From Aricia agestis (taxonomy: Eukaryota; Arthropoda; Insecta; Lepidoptera; Lycaenidae), in contig NC_056409.1 in assembly GCF_905147365.1 (NCBI RefSeq), forward strand, positions 9,987,001 through 10,051,000: DNA of 64,000 nucleotides. The letters run 5' to 3'. Shown here piece by piece: positions 23,676-36,500 of the stretch; the stretch's first letter is position 1, and each line of letters begins with the position of its first letter. Made by a program: the position numbers and the translations under genes. The notes beneath the pieces were generated by a model. It made no database searches, was not told where the DNA came from, and saw nothing but the letters and a program-made list of their open reading frames with translations.

Positions 23676-24572
23676 ACCAATTCATTAGGCAGCGTTGGCA
23701 TTGACTCCTTAACCGAAGCTATAAAAACATGGCGTGAAACCTGTACGGCCGAAATCCCAGTCAATACCAGCATCCAAAAAAATTGGGATGAACCACTACT
23801 AAATTTGGCTAAACTTAACCTTCTAAATTGCTCGTCCGCCGCAGACCGTGCGCGTCTCTTGGCTTCCGCTGAGCCAGAATCGGGGTATTGGCTCCAGGCA
23901 ATCCCATCGTCTAATATAGGCACACTTTTGGACAATCACACCTTCAACGTTTCAGTCGGCTTGCGTATAGGTGCCGAAATCACCGAAGCCCATCGCTGCC
24001 ATTGCGGCACCACAGTTTACCGCCAGGGGCGCCACGGACTGTCTTGCCGCCGGAGTGCCGGCCGCCAGGCCCGTCATGCCTCCATAAATGACGTCATCCG
24101 CAGGGCTCTTGCCACCGTCAACGTGCCGGCTACACTCGAGCCGAACGGTATCGCGCGTGACGACGGCAAGAGACCTGATGGAATGACGCTCATTCCATGG
24201 AGCCGGGGCAGACCTTTAGTCTGGGACGCCACGTGCGTGGACACATTGGCGGCGTCGCATGTGACGGCCACCTCAAGGGAGGCGGGAGCGGCCGCTGCTA
24301 ACGCGGAGACCAACAAGAGGCGGAAATATGAATGCCTGGGCCAAGACTTCATATTCCTGCCTTTTGGTGTTGAAACCCTGGGTCCGTGGGGCCCCAGCGC
24401 AAAGGTCCTTTTTAAGGATTTATCCCAAAGACTGGTCGACAAATCAAATGACCCCAGGGCTGGTGCTTACCTCGGCCAGCGCATTAGTTTGGCCATACAA
24501 CGAGGTAATGCTGCCAGTGTAATTGGCACTTTGCCCGCAGCCTCCGACCTAGATTTAATTTTTTACTTATAG
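23676..24572 (+). pseudogene. LINE pol fragment: zinc motif plus restriction-like endonuclease
   Basis: A 5'-truncated C-terminus of a non-LTR retrotransposon polyprotein, open to its natural stop at 24570. It has a Cys/His cluster (HRCHCG...GLSCRRSAGR) and then DGKRPDGMTLIPW...LVWDATCVDT, which fits the PD...D pattern of a restriction-like endonuclease domain, and ends with the common ISLAIQRGNAASVIGTLP. The reverse transcriptase part is missing. The first 50 or so codons of the longer open frame (from 23529) are unrelated flanking DNA. The remaining frame is intact, so the insertion is not old. Confidence 0.7.
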
Positions 24573-24702
24573 TGTATATTAGTGTTTATTTCTAAAATAG
24601 TTTAGTTTTATACTTATTAACTTTATATTAGATTCGTATATATGTTTTAAATTCTTTAATATCAATTATACATTCTTAATGTTTTTGTCGATTTTGTAGT
24701 TT

Positions 24703-25178
24703 GGCAGAATGTCGCAAAAGCGATGGTTTGCCGCAAGTAAACTTCTTGGTTTGCCGTAAATAAAAGAAGAAGAAGAGTTTTGCCGGGAATGTGAAATGGT
24801 GATGTTGTGTTTTTATATTATTTTCCTAAAATTGTGTTATCTGGGTTTTTAATGTGTAATATTGGTAAGATATTAACCATTAGATATTCGTTATCGTGCA
24901 CAAGTGTGGGAAAGTGATGTAATAACCAGAAACGTGCTCTTTTGTGTTCCCTCCAAAACTCCATCGAAAGTTTCAGTAAAGCGTCTACCACTTTACTGAA
25001 TCGACCGACTTGACTTCTTGACTTTATACTTAGACTTTGACTAGACTTTAGACCTGACTGACCTGACGATAGTATTGAAAAAATTGTATTGTTTTCCCGC
25101 TATAATATTATACTCGACACTGGCCATGGTTATAGCCGAAGTGCCATTATAAGAAAAAAAAAAAAAAGAAGAAGAAGA
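24703..25178 (+). mobile_element. Retroposon with 13-bp target duplication
   Basis: Flanked by GATTTTGTAGTTT at 24690-24702 and 25179-25191. It ends in A(14) followed by (GAA)n, and an internal (GAA)n at about 24763 suggests it holds or is itself two joined tails. It lies just 135 bp before the VPS26C start codon. Confidence 0.65.
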
Positions 25179-25326
25179 AGATTTTGTAGTTTTTGTTTTC
25201 TTTTCAATCGGCGAGTACAAGAAATTATTTTTTATAATGATAATTAACTTAGATTATAGTTACACACTAAAGTTTTACAATAAAAATACAGATAAGTAAT
25301 CTGCAACATATTTAAGAATTGTTAAA

Positions 25327-28283
25327 ATGTCTGTTACTTTGAATATCAATCTTAAAAGAGCTAGTAAAATTTATCACGAAGGTGTAAGTTCAATGTTTAC
25401 ATGTTTTACTGTTAAATAGGAATTTGACTGTAAAACTAAAGAGGATTTAATAATTTTGACTATTTTAGGAAACAATAGCAGGTGTTGTTGTGGTCGATAG
25501 TTCAGCAGACGTTCGGCATGAAGGGCTTACACTTACTATGGAGGGATCTGTTAACTTACAGCTAAGCACTAAAACGATTGGCATATTTGAAGCATTTTCA
25601 AACAGCATAAAGGTAGTAATTTCTCATTATTATCAATAAATCATATTTTTACTCACTATAGTTGGACAACTTTATATTAATTTTATTTTATTTAATCTCA
25701 GTAGAAAGTTATTCATTTACTAACTTTAAATACGTAAACTGTACAACATATTATGCTACATTATTTATATCGAGTTTGTTTTAGCCCATTACACTTATAA
25801 ATACAACATTAGAACTGGCTCCAGCAGGGAAAATTCCAGCTGGTGTTACAGAGATACCTTTTGAAATCCCACTAGTGAGCCGGTCCAATGCCAGTGGTCT
25901 AGCATTGCTGGAAACATACCATGGGGTGTTTGTCAATGTGATGTACAACCTCAAATGTTGCATGAAGAGGTCATTTCTGAATAAACCCCTGAATACCACT
26001 TGTCAATTTTTTGTGCAGTATAAACATGTAAGTTTCTATTCATCTCTATTTAAATTACATATAGTTTATTATTAATTGATATAATATTTTATTCAATATA
26101 ACAACCATATAATAAAATTATCCTTTTTTATTTTTAGCAAGACAGTGCACCAATAAAACCTGTACGCTGTGAAATCAACCCCACAACAGTACGAGGTGGT
26201 GCTAATGGTGGAGGTAGTAGGATGCCTGCATTTCATATTTATGCAGAGCTGGATTCCATTGTGTGTCCACTTGACAAACCACTTACAGGAAAGGTGAGAT
26301 GATATAATATTATAATACCATGGGATTTGAGACTCATGATTCAGATAACAGACTTATGATGATAACACTTGACATTGGCTTAAAGTTTAGTTGAAATGTT
26401 ATGTGAGTCTAAGATCTTAAATGAAACTTCATTCAATAATGTCCTATTGATGCCAATATTCAAGTAAAACACTGATAGATAGGCTTTCACTTAAATCAAA
26501 TACAGTAAAACCCATCTAAGATGATTTCACAGGGACTCAACCAAAAACGCGTCTTAAGCGGGAAAGCATATTATGCGGGATATAGGGAAATAAAAAACGG
26601 ACCTACTACATATGTATGTATTAAGTAATATTTATTATGATTATTTCGGATGTAGGTATTCAATTCTACATTTAAAAATTATGTACATTATATAAAATGT
26701 TGTGTATTACTATCACGTTAAATAATATTATAGGCCCACTTATGGGCATTTTTAAAATCCGTGCTTGAAGAAGCCATTTCTCCAAACCTTTTTTCTAATT
26801 TATAAAACTTTTCCACCTTTTGTATTTTTCTCTGCACACCTCCCAATCTCTATTTTTCCTTGATTTCTATTTTCTACTCTATTCTTCAAAACATACGTAA
26901 GTCGTAATGTGGACACTGGTACCTGAAGCTCGGGAGCTAACTGAGTTTGACTTTTAGTTTGTGATTTTTCATCAAAAACTGTCAATATCTTAATTTTTCT
27001 TGAATTCACAATGCCTTTCGCTTAGTTGTAGTCATTTTGTAACTTGGCCGTTTGGCCGTTAGCGCGTTTTAAACGGGATGACGATTGTATTAAGTATTAA
27101 AGAACGTATGAAAATATGTCTCAAGTTGCAGGGACTGATACAAAATGGCACGGGTTCTACTGTATATTTTTATCCATGTAAAATTGTATGTTATTCTTAT
27201 AAACTATGCATTTCAGTTGCGTGTAGATGAGTGTTCGGTGGGCATCAAATCTATCGAGTTGCAGCTAGTTCGTGTAGAAACTTGTGGTTGTGCAGAAGGC
27301 TACTCTAAAGACGGTAATACAATATTTATGAATTTTTAATAGGTCTTTGAGGGGGAGGGGCAGTTTAAGAAAATCCTAAACTTCGAATTTTCTTTTTTTA
27401 ACAAAAAATATGAGCTGGGATTGAATTGCAACTCTCCATTCCACGTTAAGGAAAAATTGCATTAATGTAATTTTATTTCTATAAAAAATATGGGCAAAAT
27501 TAACATTATTTTTAAATTTGTTGTTTTTTTTATTCGAGCAGCAACTGAGATTCAAAATATTCAAGTTGGGGAGGGAGACGTGCGGCGTGGTGCCACACTA
27601 CCGCTGTACATGGTGCTACCGCGACTGTTCACCTGTCCCACCACTGCTGCCGCCAATTTCAAGATAGGTGGGTACTTCCAAATAGTTGCACTCCTTATAG
27701 CTTTATTTTAGGACTCCCACTCATAATTGAAAACTCGCATCTCTTATGAAACAAATATGACATTTCCATGCGATGCGTATTCACAGTTGACAGTTATCTA
27801 TATATATAAAAATGGATTTTCAATTGTGTTAGTAACGCTAAAACTAGAAAACGGCTGAACGAATTGGGCTAATTTTAGTCTTAAAATATTCGTAGAAGTC
27901 CAGGGAAGGTTTTAAAGTGACACGAAGTTCACCGGGACAGCAAGTGTAATATATATACAGCCCTTATAATATATAGTACCTGGATGACTGAGCTTTGCTC
28001 AGTATAGCAAACACTCATTGACTTCGTATTACTTAACAACGCCATCTGCTGGAATAGCTTTAGCTGTTGTTATGTCGTTAAAGCAATTAGTTGCTCACAA
28101 AATAGTATTATTATTCGCCAATAGATGTCAGGAAGAGTCATATTTTTCAGTTTATCGATTATCGATAAAACACATATAAAAATATATTTTCTAAATATGA
28201 TTCCTAGCTAGATCTATTTATCGCCCCCAAAACCCCCTATATACAAAATTTCATGAATATCGTTGGAGCCGATCCCGAAATTC

Positions 28284-28323
<40 letters not shown>

Positions 28324-29014
28324 AGAATTGCTCGTTTAAAGATATAAGATAGCCATTATTATGCTAAGTACTCACATACGGTTTTGCTCGATCAAGCAAT
28401 AACGTCGAGCAAAACCCGCGGCTCTGGCTTTCGTCCACAGATTCAGCATTGCTGGATAGATCGATATATTTAATTCCATCGAGCCGGCTGGATGCGAGCC
28501 TTCGAGCTGTGAGTTTTGCGGTGAACACAGTAATTATTACTCGATTTGGAGTAAAACTATCAAGCAAAACCGTATGTGAGTACTTAGCATAATAAGAGTA
28601 CAGTATACTGTACTGAAGACAGTAACATTGACGCGATTTTTTTCGTTCACTTCAGAAAGAAAAGTATTAAAAGAAAGTTAAGAAACTAAATGACACCCGC
28701 AAGTTCTTGTTGTGCCGAAATTCGTTTATCGCGCAGGAACCGTACATTTTTTCGCAACAAAAACTATCCTATGACTTTCCCCGGACTTAAAGTACCCGCA
28801 TACAAAATTTCATGAAAATCGGTTTAAGTGTGAACAGGCACACTTTTACATCCTACTTAGTATGGATGTTATTCTTGTAAAATTGTGTTCTTGAAGATTT
28901 AATATATTTTTTTCATATTTTATTTCAGAGTTTGAGCTGAATATTGCTGTTATATTTGAAGACAACTACTTAGTCACTGAAAACTTCCCCATCCTATTGG
29001 TGAGAAGTCGATAA
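25327..29014 (+). CDS. VPS26C: VPS26C (DSCR3), Retriever complex subunit
   Basis: VPS26C is the arrestin-fold subunit of Retriever (VPS26C-VPS29-VPS35L), which works with the CCC complex and SNX17 to recycle membrane proteins from endosomes. Seven exons: 25327-25383, 25469-25612, 25785-26027, 26138-26293, 27217-27313, 27542-27667, 28929-29014. All junctions are AG/GT; phases are 0 at the first four and 1 at the last two. The coding length is 909 bases, giving 302 aa, the usual size for the family. It opens MSVTLNINLKRASKIYHEGE and ends ENFPILLVRSR, both typical; the two arrestin-like halves meet near exon 4. There is no signal peptide or membrane segment, as expected for a cytosolic coat protein. 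A possible poly(A) signal AATAAA is at 29113, about 100 bases after the stop. Introns carry a Tigger-like relic and Helitrons. No frame break seen. Confidence 0.94.
26503..27162 (-). mobile_element. Tigger/pogo-like DNA transposon relic
   Basis: TA-flanked ends CAGTAAAACCC and GGGTTCTACTG, as in pogo/Tigger elements. At 26800-27009 on the minus strand a 69-codon frame resembles the N-terminal helix-turn-helix of these transposases. The catalytic part is gone. In VPS26C intron 4. Confidence 0.65.
27797..27944 (+). mobile_element. Small Helitron
   Basis: TCTATATATATAAAAATGGA to TTCACCGGGACAGCAAG, where the last four bases are a mutated CTAG. Same family as 39527. In VPS26C intron 6. Confidence 0.65.
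27980..28349 (-). mobile_element. Helitron, GC-hairpin family, diverged
   Basis: Has the GAGCTTTGCTC hairpin and the GAATTGCTCGTTTAAAGA 5' end in reverse. It is longer than the other copies because of about 170 bp of extra sequence (28020-28190) and an (AT)n run at 28285-28320. Confidence 0.6.
28358..28594. mobile_element. TIR MITE
   Basis: Arms TTATGCTAAGTACTCACATA and inverse, continuing to GGTTTTGCTCGAT. 237 bp, no coding content. Confidence 0.78.
28690..28866 (-). mobile_element. Degenerate short Helitron
   Basis: A reversed copy of the 15665 family (CGATAAACGAATTTCGGC, GTACGGTTCC, ATCCATACTA), with the CTAG end decayed. Ends 62 bp before VPS26C exon 7. Confidence 0.55.
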
Positions 29015-29243
29015 ATTCAAAATGGGTGTTCAGAAAACTATTGTAAAATTAATTACATATTATCTTTGTTAGTTAAATGTGGTTTTTATAATATTTAGCT
29101 AATTTGATAAATAATAAAACTAATTATACGTATTTACGTCAAAATCTATTATTTTAATATCATCGAATAAATGAATGGATTTGACTAGCTGTCTAGGGAG
29201 CTACTAGCATAGAGGAAAATAATACATCAGAAAGCTACTAGAG

Positions 29244-29571
29244 CAGTGGTTCTTAACCTTTTGTCATGAGGGAGCATTTTACCAAATGTTAGTCTTACGG
29301 GGGACCAGCCAGTTAGTTTACCTAATTTAAGGGTTGTTTGATAAAGAAAACATTAAGGACAACTTTATAATAATTAAGTAGCAATCTTTTTTTTTTATTT
29401 AGCAAAAATCTAATACACAGTTACAGATTTTAATTTAATGTGATTGTTGTGGCTGCATACTCTTTACCAAGTTCTGAATTCTCACATATTATTAGGATGG
29501 CTTCGCGGACCTCTTGGGGAAAGCCTCCAGGGACCACCAGTGATCCACAGACCACCGGTTAAGAACCACTG
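29244..29571. mobile_element. hAT MITE
   Basis: TIRs CAGTGGTTCTTAACC and GGTTAAGAACCACTG, typical of hAT. Flanking 8-mers agree only partly (tactagag / tactgtac). Confidence 0.75.
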
Positions 29572-29800
29572 TACTGTACTGTACTGACAAGACGTCGAAA
29601 ATTATGATACAAAAAAACAGTATGCATTTATTTATTTATTTACTACACATGTATGTAAGTAAAGTAAAAGTAATGTTAAAATTAGATAAAACTTAAGAAG
29701 ACTATAACATGAAAATATAATGTTTTTAATAACATCTTTTTTGCCCAAAAATAGTTAAAATTGTCATTTTCACTTGCGTGCCACGTATTTTTCTGTTATG

Positions 29801-30141
29801 CGGGCTCCACACTCGCGGCGCGAATTGCGGCCGCGATTCACGGATGCAACGCGCAGTCAACACGACGCGAACAAATGCGGCCCTCTACACTCACAATCTT
29901 CGCGCATTTGAGTAAAATGGACGTTGAAGTCACTGTTGTTGGCTTGCTGCTGCTCTGACATTGTATGCGACTGCGAATAAAAGCGAGTGTGGATGATGTT
30001 CACGTTCGCGCTTCGCGAGCCCTTTGCCGCGGGCCAAAAATGAAAAAACCGACACCGGATGGGGAAAGCCGCGAACGCGAAACCCTCCACACTCGCGGTT
30101 CGCGACCTTCGCGGGCTTTCGCGCCGCGAGTGTGGAGCCCG
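29801..30141. mobile_element. GC-rich TIR MITE
   Basis: Arms CGGGCTCCACACTCGCGGCG and inverse at 30117-30141. 341 bp. Open frames on both strands are by-products. Confidence 0.75.
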
Positions 30142-31708
30142 CTTTATGAAAAATGTTAAACCAAAATTTAAATGCCTGAGCCGAGATCCATGAATGATTG
30201 TTTATATTGATTGAAACAGACTAGAAGAAACTAATTGGATATAAAACGCACATTCATTATTAGTACTATACACAAAAATATTACAGTTATTTTTAAAACG
30301 GGTCATTAAACACATCGAAAATTTGAAAAAGACCTAACGCTATTTGTCTCTTTCACTTGGGAACGAAACTACTGCATTTCGGTCTTTCCACAGACCTGTG
30401 GAAACGAGATAGCACTAAATGAGCAAGTGAGTAAGACATATTATATGTGTAGAAAAAAATCAGAAGTACCTATTCAGTTAAAACTATACAGTGTATAGAA
30501 TAAACAGCACATACACAATTTTATATTAAGAAATAAGAGCGTTTACGCATAATGTCAAGTTTCCATACAAGCCTCGCGGCGGAATACCTGAATTGCTATG
30601 CGCGCAGCGATATAATATAGTATGTAGTTTTAAAATATTTGTAGAACAAAAATTACAAAAGGTTTGTTGATATTTAAAAACTATTTATTAAAATGTTCTT
30701 CTATGATATGAAGCTATTATTATATTGAATTAAGTTAAATAAATAGGTAAAAAAAAAGTTTTAATCCCTTGATATTTCTCATTCTATGAATTTAAATTAC
30801 TTATAGTTATATACCTAAATGAAATATTTTTTAAGTAACTATTTTCTTAATGATCTTGTCAAAACAAATTATTATTTTTTTCAATTAGATCTGTCGCTGG
30901 TTTCGTAAATTTTAAGCTTCGAAACTAATACTAAAACGGAATTTAAATTATTAAGGTATCGAGATTTAATGTACAAATACTTTATAAATCGTATTTTTTT
31001 CTCTAGTAAATTATATAGACAGTGAAATTTATTATAAAAATAAGTAATCAACATTTTTATAAAGATAAGTGGTTGATGACTTTTTTCCAGTTTGAAAAGT
31101 ACAGTTTTAAGCCAAATTGAGCGTGAACGCCGTAAACGCTGTTAATGTAAAAACTAAAATCCCATAAGGAACATAAAACAAAGATTCTTTAATCAATTTA
31201 AAACATTATTATTGCTAAAATAGTAGATGCTATAATGTTGCCCGGCCATGTCCCAACTCCTTAATCTATGATAGGCATAATTTTGACTCAACATTAATTG
31301 AAGGGTATTGTAAAATTCTTATTAAAAGAAAAGATGAGTCTGAAAAAGAGATCTACAAATAGTAAACAAATAATAATTAATTCAAATATTATGTGAATTC
31401 ACAAATTACTTATTACCAAACTGTTGGTATCTACCATAATATTATATTTTGAATTTCGATTTCAGTTCTTAGAATATTGTGTTTCCTACAAAAATATTTC
31501 AATGTACTAAAAGTAGACAATCTTTTCTTAGTTTCTACCATAATGCGGTTTAATCACGATTCAACGCGAATGTTCTCGCCTGTTCGCGCACGGCACTAAA
31601 CATAGGCAAAACTTTAAGATCGTTCGTAAAGCAAAAATGGAATGGGAGTCGTTATTTGTAGATCACGAAGATATTGATGAATATTATACTATCAGGAAAG
31701 ATGATTCT
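30142..31708. other. VPS26C-CRBN tail-to-tail spacer
   Basis: AT-rich intergenic DNA after VPS26C. No coding region seen; a GC-richer patch at 30545-30610 was not identified. Confidence 0.5.
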
Positions 31709-32116
31709 GTCTAAACACACTAGGCTGAATAGGGATGATGACAAGGTCAAAGATTAGCGAATTTTGTTAATAAAATAAAGAAATCACGGTGAAAAATAAG
31801 TGTTCCCAAAATTTCAGCTTGATAGCATTTGCATTTTATTTGTTATGCGCCTTCAAATTTGGATATTCAAGTCGATTTTTTTTTCAATTAAATTTCTTAA
31901 TATTTGTATACAATTCGATAACTTATGCAATTAAAATCAACTTTTGTTATGAAACCACTTTCATAAACGCAATATTCGAACAAAGTTGTCTCCCGATGCG
32001 TACAAACTACGAAAGACTGACGTCATACTTTCGTAGCACTTTGTATGGAGCGTTTCGGGCAGGTCTTTTTTATGAGATATTTGAATTGTCATATCTTGGT
32101 GAATTTTTAAAGGCCC

Positions 32117-32948
32117 GTCCGCACGTTTGCCAAACCTTAACAAATCGTCACAAATACAAACGTGTGGATAGGGGGTGTTTGGCTTGGTTTGTTTAGGTTT
32201 GCAAAGACTTGTAGCCGATCCGACCCAGTGTCGGTTTTTCGACACAAATCAAAGGGAATTTTCTGCAAGTGTTTGCCACTCGTCCACACGTTTGTGCGCG
32301 TTCATTCTTGTCGATGCTCTGTAAGCGAACAAACGTGCTATACGTACGTAGTGTGTCTGTGTGTGCTTTCGAAAAATGAATGACTGGTGGTCAAATGAAA
32401 ACGTATTAATTATTAAATTATATTATATTAATTATATAGTTTTCTTATATTTATAACTAGCTGTTGCCCGCGACTTCGCCCGCGTCGAAGTAAAATATAT
32501 CCTCCTTCTTTTTGGAAGTCGGTTGAAAAGTAGCCTAAGTTACTCCTTACTACATCAGCTATCTAGGTACCAAAAAAAGTCCCGTCAAAATAGCTCCAGC
32601 TGTTTCAGAGATTAGTCGGAACAAACAGACATACAGACAAAAATTGTAAAAAATGTTGTTTTGGTGTATGTAGCGTATATAATATATTCTTTCGATATTA
32701 CAAACAGACAATATATATCTGTACATATAAATAATAAATAAAATTGGATTATTTATATGTACAGATAAAAATAACTGCCAAATGTTTATAGCCGATACAG
32801 CTTGCCAAATGTTTATGTCCGTCATGCCTGCCGCGTCAGAACAAACTAACTCACTCGCAAGCGTGTGGATGGATTTCGAAATCAAACCAAACGTTTGTGT
32901 CCATTTGTGGCGATTTGGAGTTTGTAGCAAACGCCAAACGTGCGGACG
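32117..32948. mobile_element. TIR MITE interrupted by a Helitron end
   Basis: Arms GTCCGCACGTTTGCCAAAC and inverse (CAAACGTGCGGAC). At 32459 the sequence CTAGCTGTTGCCCGCGAC is a reversed Helitron 3' end. Confidence 0.65.
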
Positions 32949-33042
32949 TAGCATAAGCTATCAGAGTCATTCTTTCAACGATGTTTCTATTTTTTAAGTG
33001 TCTTTCAATCACGGATAAGAAAAAAAATAGTCATCATGCCTA

Positions 33043-33182
33043 TTACGCTGGCGTAAATTCCGCCGCAAATGTCAAACGCATACAAATACACGACGGAATA
33101 GTATGTCGTCTCTCGCGTTCCGCCCGTATTTTGTATGAGTTTAAAACGCAGCGTAAACGCGGCGGAATTTACGCCGGCGTAA
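33043..33182. mobile_element. TIR MITE
   Basis: Arms TTACGCTGGCGTAAATTCCG and inverse. 140 bp. Confidence 0.78.
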
Positions 33183-33513
33183 TTCAGCCTAGTGCGTTTA
33201 GAGTTTTAGACACATAGGTAGGTGGTGGACCTGCGTAATTTAATTGGTCGCGTAATGCGTTATCTCAAACCCATCCGACAGATCGTAGGTCACATTGTAT
33301 TGATATAATCCAACCAAATGACGTAGCTCCCTCAACTGCCTATGAATCAATTTCTTCGATGGTACAATGTACCATGATCATTGTACACTATACGGTATAC
33401 AGTGTGCACATATGCCGATTCCTCCTACAGTTTCGCCTAGAGATCTCAAAGTTTTGGCCTATAAGTCGATTTACATTGGGTTCAAAAAAGTTGAGGTATG
33501 GTTTAAGGATTCT

Positions 33514-36500
33514 TCACACGTACTGCAGCGCGTCGTCAGGCGGCGGTAGCGGCTGCACGTAGTTCCGGCACAGCCCGTAAAACCGCTGCGGTCGCAAACT
33601 ACGCTCCTGCGCATCGAACCTACATAAATAAAATAACAATGAAAAGGATATTATTAATTTGTCATGTAAGTCATAATTTATTGCAATTAAAAATTACAAT
33701 ATTTATTATCATTTATCATTTTGGCGTGAATGCGAATCTGCCGTCACATAAATTAACACCAGCGCGGCGGCAAGCAAAATTATACTTGAGAGACATATAT
33801 TAATAGGAGCGAAGAAATAAAGGAAAATGTGCAAAAACGGGGGAAATTATTTGAAAGGGCTTATCTCACGAACTACTGGAACAATTTTTCTGTTACTTGG
33901 CACAGATCAGAAGTAGACCACATGAAGGATCGTAGGCTATTTTTTGTGGACTAATTTGTCTGTGAAATATCTAATATACGCGGGCGAACCTGCGCGGAAC
34001 GTCTAATCCATTAAAAAAAACGCCAACCTCCACCCGACGTGCGCCATGCAAGTATGGCAGTGGGCGATCGTCCACGTGTAGCCGGGGAACCACGAGAACT
34101 CGGCGGACGGCGCGCCGCTCAGCTGCGTGTTGGTCGCGCGGGACACCGTCACCACGTCGTGCATGTAGCCACCTGTAGGGATATTGGAGCCATCGTTAGA
34201 GCCAGTCATTGGATGATGTTGTGAGCTGTGAGTGCTCATAATGGCGCGTTCAGACGTGCGCGTGTTCTGCTGTAGCGTTTGCCGTTTGTGAATCCGTGCG
34301 CGTTTTCCCGAACGCTACAGCAGAACACGCGCACGTCTGCACGTGCCGTAAGCGGAGGGCATGAAGAAGGCAATGGGCTTATTTTCTTTCCTATAGAGAA
34401 TGCATACTAATATTATAAACGCGAAATGCTGAATGTATAAAACTTTTTCACATACATATAGACAGAGAGCTGATTCTTAAACTGTCAAGCTAGCTAATTC
34501 AATGTTAGCAGTCCTAAGCAGTTTTAAATTTAAATATTTTAGAACAGGGTACGTGTTTAAGGGCTCAGCTCTTATTCTATAAACATAGTTTTCAGGTCCT
34601 ATACTTAAATTAAACAGAATAAGAAAAAAAAACAGTTTTGGCATACCTAAATTAGTATAATTAGAGTGCACTCCCTCGCTGGACATGGCAAATATGTGCT
34701 CCCGCCGCGCTATCTCCGCCGCACATGACGTACAGCATAACACACTTTTCTGGAAACAATTATTATATTAAAAAAAGTTTTGATCACTATTATAGCCCAT
34801 ACATCCGTCCATTTCCGTGTGCAAAAAATTGTTTGTCAGTGAGTGCGTAGAATCGCCACGGACACACACACGAACCATTGGGCCACATGACTATGTCATG
34901 TTCAAACGTCAAAGTTACAAAGCTTATGTATTTGTGGCTAAGACTATCCATAGAGTGGTTGCGTTGAAGTCGTACACGACTGCAACACGACCGCATCATA
35001 CAGTCGACCATACACATGAAGCTAAATAGCTTCATGACCATACATTACCTTTGTTGTTTGACCGCACGGCGAAACTCGACCGCAGAACGACTGCTCAAGT
35101 CAGACCGCTCAAGAACTCCTCGAGCGGCCTGTGTATTGCGGATATGAATTGATTATGGAAACTGTAGATCGCCGTGCTGAAACCGCATCTTTCAGTCGGT
35201 CTCGAATGCAAGATGCGGTCTGTCTACCGGCCGGCCTTAGACTTGTATGAACCATGTACTACCTATCTTTTATAGAATAGGCGTGGTTATAAAGTTATTT
35301 TAATTATAAAGCGATATAAATAACCCTAAGTACATACCCTGGTGATGAAGCGGACCTCCATATGCAGTCGCAGCAGCGCGTCATCAACTCGGAACAGCGC
35401 GAGCCGCTCGCGCGCCGACAGCGCCAGGTTGGACGCCGTCCAGAACGACAGCGACACCGGGTCCTCGGGCACTGCGCCTGTTGTGATTATTGTTACTAGC
35501 TATTTGACCGAGCTTTGCTCGGTGTTCTATAAAACACGAATAAAATGACATTTTCTAAAAATTATTGCTAGCTAGATCGATTTATCGCCCCCGAAACCCC
35601 CTATATATCTACTAAATTTCATGAAAATCGTTGGAGCCGATTCCGAGATTCCAATTATATATATATAAAGAATTGCTCATTTAAAGATATAAGATTACCT
35701 ATTTATTAGTGTCGATGTGGTAACAATTTGTAAATTATATTGCTATAAACTTAATTTTAACAAAAATATATCGTAACTACTTTATAGTCCAAATATGGAT
35801 AAACGCATTAAAAGGGCGACTAACTCCAAAAATCAAACATCGTCCTTCTCTCTTCACACTCACGCCCGTCTTTCATATGCCAGGTGAAAAAGAACGACGC
35901 GGATTCATCGCCAAATCAGTTTTTTATCAATAACTCGATAAATATACAACATTTTAAAAATCCGCTAGGTCGATCTCTCAATGATAGAATTTTATACAAT
36001 GTGTTAAAATATTAACTTTGCACGGTTATGGCAGTAAATGAAAAATTCGTGAAAATTAGATGCATCTTTGTGATTTTTTTCTATCGATAAAATTTTAAAA
36101 TTCTCGGAAATATAAAAACGAATTATAAAATGGTCAATTTAGGGTTAGTCGCCCCCTTGCAAGGTTATTTAGTTATCTAAAGCGTGCACAATCGACGTCG
36201 ACCCTATGAAATCATTGAAAACGTTCACGCTACAAGTTCGTAGTCCAACGTGAAGATTGGGCGAACGTGTAGGTGCTGTATAAAACGGGCACAAAACTTG
36301 GAGATGCGGTGAGGCATTCGAATGGCGCGCATTGTTACCGCATGTATCATAAACGCGAATCTGTCTACTTCGCTTTATGCTTCAACCATCTAAAAACGTT
36401 TAAATCTTACTTACACAGAGACACTGACTTGAAGTAATCCTTGATTATTTCCCGCATTCGCTGGTAGTTAAATATTTCATATACAAAGAGTGGCCATGGT

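Larger units (their letters stand above)
31709..33211. mobile_element. Outer MITE shell with nested insertions
   Basis: GTCTAAACACACTAGGCTGA at the left is matched in inverse at 33183-33211 (CAGCCTAGTGCGTTTAGA). It encloses two further TIR elements (32117, 33043) and a Helitron end at 32459, so it is the oldest layer. Confidence 0.6.

Noticed and set aside
31789..32245. 135-codon plus and 94-codon minus frames
   Set aside because: They run across a MITE terminus, have no recognised features and lie in an AT-rich region.
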